The notes below the pieces were generated by a model. It saw nothing but the letters and a program-made list of their open reading frames with translations, made no database searches and was not told the DNA's origin. From Rheinheimera sp. EpRS3 (GTDB lineage Bacteria; Pseudomonadota; Gammaproteobacteria; Enterobacterales; Alteromonadaceae), in the NCBI RefSeq assembly GCF_001513785.1, contig NZ_LNQS01000001.1:372001-436000 (forward strand): a stretch of DNA of 64,000 nt. Direction: 5' to 3'. Below are positions 18,437-27,847 of this stretch, in pieces. The position numbers and the translations under genes were made by a program. The first letter of the stretch is position 1, and the number at the start of each line of letters is the position of its first letter.

Positions 18437-19147
18437 GTGGATAAACTCAATTTAACCAAACATATTTCCAGTTCTTTTAATGAAGAAATTGATGAAGTGC
18501 GCAACCATGTGATGGCAATGGGCGGCTTAATCGAACAACAGCTGAATAACGCACTGATGGCCATTGCCAATGCCGACGCCGAGCTGGCGCAAAAGGTGAT
18601 AGACACCGATTTAAAGGTAAATGACTGGGAACTGCAGATTGATAAAGAGTGCACCCGTATTATTGTGCGCCGCCAGCCAGCAGCCAGCGATTTACGCCTT
18701 ATTATGGCCATTATGAAAACTATCGCCGATTTAGAGCGCATTGGCGATGAGACCCGGCGTATTGCCCGGGTAGCGTTGGAGTCGTTTAATTCCGAGCAAC
18801 AAGGCCTGCTGGTAAACCTGGATAATTTAGGCCGCCATGTTGGCCAGATGCTGCATGACGTGCTGGATGCTTTTGCCCGCATGGACGTAGAAACGGCTCT
18901 GCTGGTACACAAAGAAGATAAAAAAGTTGACCGCGAGTACGAGGCTATTACCCGTCAGCTAATGACTTACATGATTGAAGATCCACGCTCTATTCCAAAA
19001 ATTATGAATGTACTCTGGTCGGCCCGCTCACTGGAGCGCATTGGCGATCGTTGTAAAAACCTGGCTGAGTACATTATCTTTTTCGTTAAAGGTAAGGTAG
19101 TGCGCCACAGCAGCGCCGAACAGCTGGAGCAAGATGCACGCAGCTGA
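18437..19147 (+). CDS. phoU: Phosphate signalling protein PhoU
   Basis: Cytoplasmic negative regulator of PhoR signalling and phosphate transport. Two three-helix bundles repeat the PhoU metal-binding signature: MKTIADLERIGDETRRIA (about residue 97) and LWSARSLERIGDRCKNLAEYI (about 200). The start is GTG 18437, with CGGAG 6 bases upstream; the longer frame from 18209 has no site and adds non-family sequence. Length 236 residues is normal. Unlike most gammaproteobacteria, phoU is not beside pstSCAB here but sits between ppk-ppx/gcvR and the DUF47-pit pair. A terminator follows. Confidence 0.96.
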   Translation: MDKLNLTKHISSSFNEEIDEVRNHVMAMGGLIEQQLNNALMAIANADAELAQKVIDTDLKVNDWELQIDKECTRIIVRRQPAASDLRLIMAIMKTIADLERIGDETRRIARVALESFNSEQQGLLVNLDNLGRHVGQMLHDVLDAFARMDVETALLVHKEDKKVDREYEAITRQLMTYMIEDPRSIPKIMNVLWSARSLERIGDRCKNLAEYIIFFVKGKVVRHSSAEQLEQDARS

Positions 19148-19175
19148 TTTTCCTCTGTTTTTACTGTACATCGCC

Positions 19176-19210
19176 AACGCCCTGACTAGACTTCTGCTCA
19201 GGGCGTTTTC
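19176..19210 (+). terminator. Terminator after phoU
   Basis: A 10-bp perfect stem (AACGCCCTGA at 19176-19185, TCAGGGCGTT at 19198-19207) runs into a T stretch. It separates phoU from the DUF47-pit unit. Confidence 0.85.
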
Positions 19211-19299
19211 ATTGTGTATTCATTTTTCGTTTTTCATGCGCTTTGAATGTCGTTACAATGCGCGCCGACTATCGTCAAACCAACATACGAGGCCAGGCT

Positions 19300-19977
19300 A
19301 TGCCAGCTAGTACTTTTTTATCCGTGTTTGCCAAATCACCGATTAAGCCAATAGAAGAACATATTCGCAAGGTGCATCAGGCCAGCGAATTGTTGTTGCC
19401 GTTTTTTGATGCAGTGTATTTGCAGGACTGGCAAACAGCTGCGGATGTACGCAAAAACATCGTGGCGTTGGAAAAGGAAGCCGACAAATTAAAACGCGAA
19501 ATCCGCGTTAATCTGCCGCGTGGGCTGTTTTTGCCGGTAGACCGCACCGACATTTTAGAGCTGGTGTCGCAACAGGACAAAATTGCTAACAAAACCAAAG
19601 ATATTACCGGCCGGGTGCTGGGCCGTGAGTTGCTTATTCCGGTTAGCCTGCAGGATGGTTTTAAAGCCTATGTACAGCGCTGCATTGACGCTACCGCACT
19701 GGCCAGTGAAGTGATTAACGAGCTGGATGAGCTGCTTGAAACCGGCTTCCGTGGCCGTGAAGTTGATCTGGTTATTAAGATGGTAGAGCAACTGGATACC
19801 ATTGAAGGTGACACCGACGATATGCAGATCAAGTTGCGCAAGGCTTTGCGCCTGGCAGAAACAGAGTTAAACCCAATCGATGTGATGTTCCTTTATCGCA
19901 CGCTGGAGTGGGTAGGTGATTTAGCCGATGTCGCGCTGAAAGTTGGTTCGCGTCTTGAAATTATGCTCGCCCGTTAA
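19300..19977 (+). CDS. DUF47/PhoU-like protein partner of Pit transporter
   Basis: Helical cytoplasmic protein of the DUF47 (TIGR00153) family, distantly related to PhoU, usually encoded just before a Pit transporter and thought to modulate it. It shows FAKSPIKPIEEHIRKVHQAS, LEKEADKLKREIR, the Asp-rich metal site QDKIANKTKDI and LEWVGDLADVA. I chose ATG 19300 because AGG motifs lie just upstream and the family begins here; the upstream 19243 frame is non-family. Length 225. pitA follows after 18 bp. Confidence 0.92.
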   Translation: MPASTFLSVFAKSPIKPIEEHIRKVHQASELLLPFFDAVYLQDWQTAADVRKNIVALEKEADKLKREIRVNLPRGLFLPVDRTDILELVSQQDKIANKTKDITGRVLGRELLIPVSLQDGFKAYVQRCIDATALASEVINELDELLETGFRGREVDLVIKMVEQLDTIEGDTDDMQIKLRKALRLAETELNPIDVMFLYRTLEWVGDLADVALKVGSRLEIMLAR

Positions 19978-19995
19978 TTTTAAAAGGTTTCCCTG

Positions 19996-21264
19996 ATGGA
20001 TATTATTCAATCATACGGTTTGATCCTGATCATTATCGCCGCCGTGTTCGGTTTTTTAATGGCTTATGGTGTTGGTGCTAACGACGTTGCTAACGCCATG
20101 GGTACCTCGGTTGGCTCTAAAGCGCTGACAATTAAACAAGCTATTTTTATTGCCGCTATTTTTGAGTTTGCCGGTGCCTATCTGGCCGGTGGCTCTGTTA
20201 CTTCTACTATTCGCGGTGGTATCACCGATGCGTCGTTCTTTGTCGATACCCCGGAGTTAATGGTGTACGGCATGATAGCAGCGTTATTAGCTGCCGCCAC
20301 CTGGCTTATTGTCGCGTCATACTTCGGCTGGCCGGTATCTACCACGCATTCTATTGTTGGCGCCATTATCGGTTTTGCGGCAGTAGGCGTAGGCATGGAT
20401 GCTGTGCACTGGGATAAGGTGGGCGGTATTGTCGGTAGCTGGGTGGTGACACCCATGCTAGCCGGGGTGTTGGCTTACTTATTCTTTATGAGTGCGCAAA
20501 AATTAATTTTTGATACTGATGCGCCATTAGCTAATGCAAAAAAATATGTACCGTTTTACATGATGTTTGCTGCCTTCATGATGACGCTGGTAACCGTGCA
20601 AAAAGGTTTAACGCATGTAGGTTTGAACATTAGTACGGCTGAGGGCTATTACATTTCATTCGCTATAGCCGTCGTGGTGGGTTTAATTGGTAAAGTCGTG
20701 ATCGGTAGATTGAAGTTTGACGCTGCTGCCGACAAAAAAATGCAGTTTAATAACGTTGAGCGCATTTTTGGTGTGTTAATGATCACCACCGCCTGCTGTA
20801 TGGCGTTTGCCCATGGTTCTAACGATGTAGCTAACGCTATAGGCCCTTTAGCTGCGGTAGTGAGTGTTGTAACGTCTGGTGGTGAAATTGCCAGCAAGGC
20901 AACATTGGCGTGGTGGATATTGCCTCTGGGTGGTATAGGTATAGTTGTCGGTTTGGCAACCTTAGGTGCGCGGGTTATTAAAACCGTAGGTACGGCCATT
21001 ACGCATTTAACACCCAGCCGTGGTTTTGCCGCTGAGTTATCGGCAGCTTCTACTGTCGTTATTGCCTCCGGTGCAGGGTTGCCTATTTCAACTACGCAAA
21101 CGCTGGTAGGTGCAGTGTTAGGTGTAGGTTTAGCCCGCGGTATTGCAGCGCTTAACTTAGGCGTGGTGCGTAATATCTTTATTTCCTGGGTTATTACGTT
21201 ACCGGTAGGTGCGGGCCTGGCAATTATATTTTTCTATATTCTTAAAGCTATTTTCAGCGTGTAA
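19996..21264 (+). CDS. pitA: Low-affinity inorganic phosphate transporter (Pit family)
   Basis: Inner-membrane metal-phosphate/proton symporter. It has about ten hydrophobic segments and the two inverted-repeat signatures of the family: GVGANDVANAMGTSVGSKAL near residue 26 and AHGSNDVANAIGPLAAVV near 273. PVSTTHSIVGAIIGF and PISTTQTLVGAVLGVG occur as the paired loops. Length 422. AAAGG lies close upstream. It is the second gene of the DUF47-pit unit and ends at a strong bidirectional terminator. Confidence 0.95.
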   Translation: MDIIQSYGLILIIIAAVFGFLMAYGVGANDVANAMGTSVGSKALTIKQAIFIAAIFEFAGAYLAGGSVTSTIRGGITDASFFVDTPELMVYGMIAALLAAATWLIVASYFGWPVSTTHSIVGAIIGFAAVGVGMDAVHWDKVGGIVGSWVVTPMLAGVLAYLFFMSAQKLIFDTDAPLANAKKYVPFYMMFAAFMMTLVTVQKGLTHVGLNISTAEGYYISFAIAVVVGLIGKVVIGRLKFDAAADKKMQFNNVERIFGVLMITTACCMAFAHGSNDVANAIGPLAAVVSVVTSGGEIASKATLAWWILPLGGIGIVVGLATLGARVIKTVGTAITHLTPSRGFAAELSAASTVVIASGAGLPISTTQTLVGAVLGVGLARGIAALNLGVVRNIFISWVITLPVGAGLAIIFFYILKAIFSV

Positions 21265-21281
21265 TGCGCAGCTGATAAGCA

Positions 21282-21310
21282 AAAAAAGCCCTCATCGCGA
21301 GGGCTTTTTT
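21282..21310. terminator. Bidirectional terminator between pitA and the S8 protease
   Basis: A perfect 12-bp stem (AAAAAAGCCCTC with GAGGGCTTTTTT) and the loop ATCGC give T runs on both strands. It serves the two convergent genes. Confidence 0.92.
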
Positions 21311-21329
21311 ATTGGCTAAGCTATCACGC

Positions 21330-23591
21330 TTACGGTTGGTATTCACTTACCAGTGTTAAGCCGCTTACCGCACGGAAGGCATATACAGAGAAGTGCCAGA
21401 CGCCGGCTTGCGGGTTGTTAATAACACAGGTTTCGCTGTTGCCGTTTTTATTTGGCCGGCAATCATAGCTGCCGCTGGTAGGCTGGCTGCCATGCTTCAC
21501 GTACAGATCGGCATCACCACGGCCACCACTAATTTCAACAGTTAGCTGCGCCATGCCCTCCGGTACTTCCAGCGTGTAATGCTGCCAGGCACGGCGGGCG
21601 ATGTTGATATCGGTAATAGTTTCGCCACCGGCATCCGGTAAATCCGGTGCGGTAAAGCTGCCGGTCAGGTTTACGCCGGTAAAGGCGCTGTAAGCCACCA
21701 GTTTAACGAAGTAAGTGCCGGTTTGTGCCGGATCAATAGCGCAACTTTCGTTGTTGCCAAACAGGTAAGGCCGGCAGTCCCAGTCAGATGCTGTTGGCTC
21801 ACCGCCAAACTTAACGTACATATCGGCATCACCGGTGCCGCCGTTCATCACAAACGACAGATTGCTGGCGCCAGCAGGTACGGCCAGGGTATACAGCAGC
21901 TCTTCACCGGCAGCAGCACTTAGCTCTGTTACGGTTACACCGTTGCTCAGTTCAGTACCGGTAGGTGGTGGTGGCTCGTTATCATCACCATCGCCGTCAC
22001 AGCCAAACTCTGCCAGATAATCTACTGCCGCTTTGGTTTGTACCAAACCATGGCCGTAAGACGTATCACGGCCCGGCGCACCTAAATCTTCTGCTGTTGC
22101 CGCTAAAGCACTGCGGATTTGCGCATTGCTACAATCCGGGTAATGGCTCCATACCAGTGCCGCTACCCCGGCCACATGCGGCGAGGCCATAGAAGTACCG
22201 TCCATAAGGCCATAGTTAGACGGGCCTGCGAATAAACTTGCTTCGTTACCCAGTTCAGCAAGCAGCAGCTGGCCGTCTTCCTGAGATACGCTTAATGCCA
22301 CAATATTGGTGGTGGGGGCGTCACCTAAAGTGCCGCTGAAATTGCCGGGCTCATTGTTATAGATGATGGCACCAATGCCGCCACCGGCCTGACAAGACTC
22401 TACTTTTTGTGAAAAAGCGACTTCGCCACGTGCAATCAGACAGATTTTATCAGTCACATCAGTACAGGTTGTCGTTGCCAGGCCGCAACCGGCAAGCTCG
22501 GCATTAAAACTTGCCATAGCTGAACCTTCAAACGGATTAGTGCTGTAACTGGTGCCGTCTACTGTCAGGCTGGTTTCCAGTGCAGTACCAGTTGGGTAAG
22601 TACTCATTACGGCGACACCCGGGCCTGCCAGTTCTACCTGCGTATTGCGCTGGGAGAAATCAGCATGGGCTTTTGTGTCATCTACTGCCGCAACAGAAAC
22701 CACCGAATCATAAGATGCCGGGTAAGACAGTGCGGTGTTGCCGTCATTACCGGCAGCTGCTATCAGCAGTACGCCGGCGTTGTAGGCAGCTTGCATAGCA
22801 TTGCTTTCAGTGATGTTGGAGCCTGGTCCACCCAAACTCATATTAATTACGGTAGAACCGTTTTGCACACAGGTATCTACCGCCTGTGCCAGCGTAGAGG
22901 AATAACCCCAACCATCGTCATTAAACACTTTAACAATATGCAGTTTTACGTTGCCATCGGGCAGCACACCCACAATACCGACGTCGTTATTCAGCGCCGC
23001 TATAGTGCCGGCTACGTGAGTACCGTGCGGGCCGCCGGCGTCAAACCAGTTACCGGTGCCGATATCATTGGTACCGGTAATATTGGCATCGTTAAAGTCT
23101 TCATGCGGTAAACCCAGGCCAGAGTCGATAACACATACCGTCTGATTAGAGGAAAGCTGGTCACTAACCTGATCGGCCTGCACCATGGTGTAACCATAAG
23201 GCACTTGCTGTGACATAGGGAAACGCGGTAAATCGCGCTCGACATATTCCACGTTAGGATCTGCTTTTAATGCTTTTACCGTGGCCGGGCTTAGTTCGGC
23301 TGCAATGGCATTACGTTTGGCCAGTACATGGTGAATACGTGCACCCTGACGGCTTAAGCGTTCACTGCTGCTGTTTAAGGTCGACAATGCGTTGTCTTTA
23401 GCAGCTTTGCTGCGGTTAAGCAGCGGGTCTTTACTTAAGTTACTGTCTTTATATTTAACGATATAACGCTCGCTGCTGGCTTGCTCTGCCGCCTGGCGCA
23501 ACGAGTCTGTTGATGCGGCCATAGCATTGGATACTGCGCTGGCTAATAAGCTAACGCCGATCAGTAATACGGTTTGATGTGATCTGGACAT
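21330..23591 (-). CDS. Secreted subtilisin-family (S8) protease with PA insert and two PPC domains
   Basis: Secreted serine endopeptidase. A signal peptide (to AMAAS) and an I9-type propeptide (RYIVKYKD to VEYVERD) precede the catalytic domain: Asp in VCVIDSGLG, His in PHGTHVAGT, Asn in AAAGNDGN, Ser in DGTSMASPHVAG. A PA domain (about 340-445, ending before the Ser) is inserted between the Asn and Ser motifs. After an Asp/Pro linker, two tandem PPC domains each contain GDADMYVK or GDADLYVK. Length 753. I chose ATG 23591 since GGAGG is 6-7 bases upstream; the GTG at 23597 abuts it. The PPC domains are normally removed on maturation. Confidence 0.93.
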   Translation of the reverse strand: MSRSHQTVLLIGVSLLASAVSNAMAASTDSLRQAAEQASSERYIVKYKDSNLSKDPLLNRSKAAKDNALSTLNSSSERLSRQGARIHHVLAKRNAIAAELSPATVKALKADPNVEYVERDLPRFPMSQQVPYGYTMVQADQVSDQLSSNQTVCVIDSGLGLPHEDFNDANITGTNDIGTGNWFDAGGPHGTHVAGTIAALNNDVGIVGVLPDGNVKLHIVKVFNDDGWGYSSTLAQAVDTCVQNGSTVINMSLGGPGSNITESNAMQAAYNAGVLLIAAAGNDGNTALSYPASYDSVVSVAAVDDTKAHADFSQRNTQVELAGPGVAVMSTYPTGTALETSLTVDGTSYSTNPFEGSAMASFNAELAGCGLATTTCTDVTDKICLIARGEVAFSQKVESCQAGGGIGAIIYNNEPGNFSGTLGDAPTTNIVALSVSQEDGQLLLAELGNEASLFAGPSNYGLMDGTSMASPHVAGVAALVWSHYPDCSNAQIRSALAATAEDLGAPGRDTSYGHGLVQTKAAVDYLAEFGCDGDGDDNEPPPPTGTELSNGVTVTELSAAAGEELLYTLAVPAGASNLSFVMNGGTGDADMYVKFGGEPTASDWDCRPYLFGNNESCAIDPAQTGTYFVKLVAYSAFTGVNLTGSFTAPDLPDAGGETITDINIARRAWQHYTLEVPEGMAQLTVEISGGRGDADLYVKHGSQPTSGSYDCRPNKNGNSETCVINNPQAGVWHFSVYAFRAVSGLTLVSEYQP

Positions 23592-23962
23592 GTTCACCCT
23601 CCAGGTGATTTTTATAGTTTTTAAACTGTCAGAACCCGATACAACGCGGACGGCAAAACTCGCAAACGGGGAACTATTGCATTTAACTCAGTAGTCGCTA
23701 CAGGGCTGTTACCTGCCAGTTTGACTGATCTAATACAATTCGCTGTTTACGCTATAACAAATAATACGGTTATTCAAACTCATGTTTACATGAAAGTGGG
23801 AAATATCACTTAAGGTGTTGAATTTATGTTTACTAATTTTTATCAGTTGTAATTTTGTGTGCGCGGCTAAATTGCCGGGCGCCGCTTGCATAGCGCTGCT
23901 ATCAGGCGTAAAGTTTAAGCACTTTTGCAGAATGATATGTATGTTTTTCATCGGAATAAATA
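23592..23962. other. Intergenic region between S8 protease and oxyR
   Basis: 371 bp holding the divergent promoters. The only structure I see is a palindrome TCATG-TTTA-CATGA at 23780-23793, a possible operator. No PhoB box or coding frame is convincing. Confidence 0.4.
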
Positions 23963-24871
23963 ATGAAACGTTTGCCCAGTATTAAACAATTGCAATACCT
24001 GCTGGCGTTACATGAGCATCAGCACTTTGGCCGTGCCGCCGAGGCTTGCTTTATTGGCCAGTCAACGCTTAGTGCTGCTATTGCCAATTTAGAAGAAACG
24101 ATGAATGCGCAATTGCTGGAGCGCGATCATAAAACCTTTATTTTTACCCCGCTGGGCGAAGATGTGGTGCGCCAGGCGCGGCATATTATTGAGCAGTGCG
24201 GTGAGTTAACTGAGTTTGCCAAATGTCAGGGCAAGCCGATGACAGGGCCGTTCCGCTTAGGTTGCATTCCCACCATAGCGCCTTTTGTCCTTAGTGAAGT
24301 GATGGCGTTGTGTCGCGAACGTTACCCTGATTTACAGTTGTTGCTACGCGAAGACACCTCTGAAAATTCGTTGCATGCTTTAGCTGAAGGGCGGCTGGAT
24401 ATGGTGCTGCTGGCGCTGCCATATGAAACCGGCGCTTTTCACACTGAAGTGTTATCGCAGGACGCCTTTAAACTGGTGCTGCATAAAGACTGGTTAAACC
24501 GCGGCTTTAACCAGGATATCAGCCAATGGCCGGATGAAAGTATTTTTCTGCTGGAGCGTGAGCATTGCCTGACTAACCACGCGGTAAAAGCCTGCGAGCT
24601 GGAAGACAGCCGTAAGGTAAATCCGTTTTTTGCCACCAGCCTGCACACCTTAACCCAGATGGTAAACAATAAGCTGGGGGTGACGTTTATGCCGCAGATG
24701 GCGATTAACAGCGGATTGCTGGACGGCACCGAGTTGGTTACGCAGGCACCCACAACCGGCAATGCTTATCGTGATATCGGCGTAGCCTGGCGGCCAACGT
24801 CAACCAAGGCCCGCAGCTACCGGCTAATGGCTGATTTGATTACTGAAGTGCTGCAACAAAAGTGCCGTTAA
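23963..24871 (+). CDS. oxyR: Hydrogen-peroxide-sensing regulator OxyR
   Basis: LysR-family activator switched on by a disulfide formed upon peroxide exposure. The N-terminal helix-turn-helix (PSIKQLQYLLALHEHQHFGRA) is followed by the effector domain with LGCIPTIAPFVL. The two redox cysteines are present at 202 and 211 in EHCLTNHAVKAC, with the same nine-residue spacing as Cys199/Cys208 of E. coli OxyR, and NPFFATSLHTLTQMV follows. Length 302. The start agrees with the family; there is only a weak GGA upstream. Confidence 0.95.
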   Translation: MKRLPSIKQLQYLLALHEHQHFGRAAEACFIGQSTLSAAIANLEETMNAQLLERDHKTFIFTPLGEDVVRQARHIIEQCGELTEFAKCQGKPMTGPFRLGCIPTIAPFVLSEVMALCRERYPDLQLLLREDTSENSLHALAEGRLDMVLLALPYETGAFHTEVLSQDAFKLVLHKDWLNRGFNQDISQWPDESIFLLEREHCLTNHAVKACELEDSRKVNPFFATSLHTLTQMVNNKLGVTFMPQMAINSGLLDGTELVTQAPTTGNAYRDIGVAWRPTSTKARSYRLMADLITEVLQQKCR

Positions 24872-24946
24872 GGCGGTTGTTCTGCTAAAATGCCGGCTGT
24901 TTTTTTACAGCCGTGCCCTCTGGTCGGTAAAGCCAAGGAACCTTCT

Positions 24947-26017
24947 ATGTCAGTTACTTCTATGCCAGTTACTTCTGTCCCAGCTGAAAGTATGCAAGTC
25001 AGTGATTTTTCATTCGAGCTGCCCGAGCAGCTTATTGCCCGCTTTCCTAAAGCCGAACGCTCATCCAGCCGCTTACTGGCCATGGACAAACATAGCGGAG
25101 CGCTGCAACACCACATTTTTAAAGATCTGGCCGATTTTTTACAGCCCGGTGACCTGCTGGTATTTAACAATACCAAGGTGATACCGGCGCGGTTGTTCGG
25201 CCAGAAAGCCTCGGGTGGCAAAGTAGAAGTGCTGGTAGAGCGCATGCTGGACGATAAGCGCTTTTTAGCCCACGTGCGCGCCAGTAAAGCGCCCAAGCCC
25301 GGCACCGAGCTGATACTGGAAAACAGTGCGACAGTGCTGATGAACCAACGCCACGATGAACTGTTTGAGCTGGAAGTAACAGGCGATGAGCCGGTGCTTG
25401 AAATGCTGGAGCGCTTAGGCCATATGCCGCTGCCGCCTTATATCGACCGGCCCGATAATGCTGAAGATAAAGCGCGCTATCAAACGGTATATAACGAAAA
25501 ACCGGGCGCCGTCGCCGCGCCCACGGCTGGCCTGCATTTTGACCAGCCACTGCTGGATAAGCTTAAAGCTAAAGGTGTTGAATTTGCTTATGTGACTCTG
25601 CACGTTGGCGCCGGTACTTTTCAGCCGGTGCGGGTGGCCAATGTACTGGAGCACAAGATGCACGCCGAATATATTGAGGTGTCGCAGCAAGTGGTAGACG
25701 CCGTGGCCGCCTGCAAAGCGCGAGGTAACCGGGTGGTAGCCGTGGGTACAACGTCGGTGCGCTCGTTAGAGTCGGCAGCGGCGCAAGGCGATGGTAATTT
25801 GGTGGCTTATAACGGCGATACGCAGATTTTTATCTATCCGGGTTATGAATTTAAGGTGATTGACGCGCTGATCACTAATTTCCACTTGCCGGAATCTACG
25901 CTGATTATGCTGGTATCGGCGTTTAGCAGCCGCGATTATGTGATGAACGCCTATAACACTGCTATTGCCGAGCAATACCGGTTTTACTCTTATGGCGATG
26001 CGATGTTTATCCGCTAA
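24947..26017 (+). CDS. queA: tRNA preQ1(34) S-adenosylmethionine ribosyltransferase-isomerase QueA
   Basis: Cytoplasmic enzyme that adds an epoxycyclopentane to preQ1 in tRNA during queuosine synthesis. It carries [49 protein letters not shown] and [16 protein letters not shown] chose ATG 24947 because AAGGA lies 7 bases upstream. Relatives begin at the later ATG 24992 ([10 protein letters not shown]), so this protein has a 15-residue extension built on a repeated [11 protein letters not shown]-like motif, or translation starts at the inner ATG. Length 356 with the extension. tgt, the preceding pathway step, is downstream. Confidence 0.95.
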   Translation: MSVTSMPVTSVPAESMQVSDFSFELPEQLIARFPKAERSSSRLLAMDKHSGALQHHIFKDLADFLQPGDLLVFNNTKVIPARLFGQKASGGKVEVLVERMLDDKRFLAHVRASKAPKPGTELILENSATVLMNQRHDELFELEVTGDEPVLEMLERLGHMPLPPYIDRPDNAEDKARYQTVYNEKPGAVAAPTAGLHFDQPLLDKLKAKGVEFAYVTLHVGAGTFQPVRVANVLEHKMHAEYIEVSQQVVDAVAACKARGNRVVAVGTTSVRSLESAAAQGDGNLVAYNGDTQIFIYPGYEFKVIDALITNFHLPESTLIMLVSAFSSRDYVMNAYNTAIAEQYRFYSYGDAMFIR

Positions 26018-26074
26018 CGTTGTAAACGCTGGTTGAATGCAGAGGCCTACATACGTTTAGCACATTGCTGCCAG

Positions 26075-26184
26075 GGCAGGGGCCGGGTGTTCTTATGTAG
26101 CAGCGGCAGGGATGCCGCGGAGGCTGAGACAGCACAGGGATGTGCTGTTGACGGCGGCGAAATAAGAATTTCCCGGCACCTGCC
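26075..26184 (+). repeat. Nested-hairpin element with GGA loops (element C)
   Basis: Imperfect inverted arms (26075-26096 and 26162-26184, sharing GGCAGG.GCCGGG and TTCTTAT) enclose two perfect hairpins: GCGGCA-GGGA-TGCCGC (26103-26118) and ACAGCACA-GGGA-TGTGCTGT (26129-26148). The second loop reads ACAGGGATGT, which fits the core of the CsrA-binding consensus (RUACARGGAUGU). It lies between queA and tgt on the coding strand. It may be an RNA structure or a mobile palindromic repeat. Confidence 0.6.
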
Positions 26185-26226
26185 TTTGCACAACAACACC
26201 CTGCCAAAGCCTTGACAGTCAGTTGA

Positions 26227-27468
<1,242 letters not shown>

Positions 27469-27487
27469 TCACAATTAGGGGACACTT

Positions 27488-27826
27488 ATGAGTTTATTTA
27501 TCAGCAATGCATACGCCGACGTAGCCAGCCAGCCAGCTCAGGGCGGCGGTTGGGACCTTATTATTATGCTGGTGGCGTTTGGTCTGATTTTTTATTTTCT
27601 GATCTACCGCCCACAGGCTAAACGTGTGAAAGAACATCGCAACCTGATGGCCGCCTTAGGTAAAGGCGATGAAGTATTAACCCAGGGTGGCCTGATTGGC
27701 CGTATCAGCAAAATTGCTGAAGATAAAGACTTTGTGGTTATTGCGCTGAACGACACCACGGAAGTAACGGTACAAAAAGCAGCGATCAGTGCGGTATTGC
27801 CAAAAGGCACACTGAAATCACTGTAA
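27488..27826 (+). CDS. yajC: Preprotein translocase accessory subunit YajC
   Basis: Small inner-membrane protein that associates with SecDF. One hydrophobic segment (about 20-40, LIIMLVAFGLIFYFLIYRPQ) is followed by the conserved RPQAKRVKEHRNLMAALGKGDEVLTQGG. Length 112. GGGG lies just upstream of the ATG. It sits between tgt and secD as usual. Confidence 0.95.
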   Translation: MSLFISNAYADVASQPAQGGGWDLIIMLVAFGLIFYFLIYRPQAKRVKEHRNLMAALGKGDEVLTQGGLIGRISKIAEDKDFVVIALNDTTEVTVQKAAISAVLPKGTLKSL

Positions 27827-27847
27827 GAGCGAAGAAAGGATAACCAG

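Noticed and set aside
18199-18912. 237-codon minus-strand frame opposite phoU
   Set aside because: Antisense to well-conserved PhoU sequence and Ser/Cys/Arg-rich, typical of a shadow frame.
19206-19223. PhoB-box-like TTTTCAT, TGTG, TATTCAT upstream of the DUF47-pit pair
   Set aside because: The half-sites match only the AT-rich TCAT core, overlap the phoU terminator T run, and Pit genes are generally not PhoB-activated.
23780-23793. Palindrome TCATGTTTACATGA as a PhoB or OxyR site
   Set aside because: It has neither the tandem PhoB layout nor the OxyR ATAG-type spacing, so I noted it only as a possible operator.
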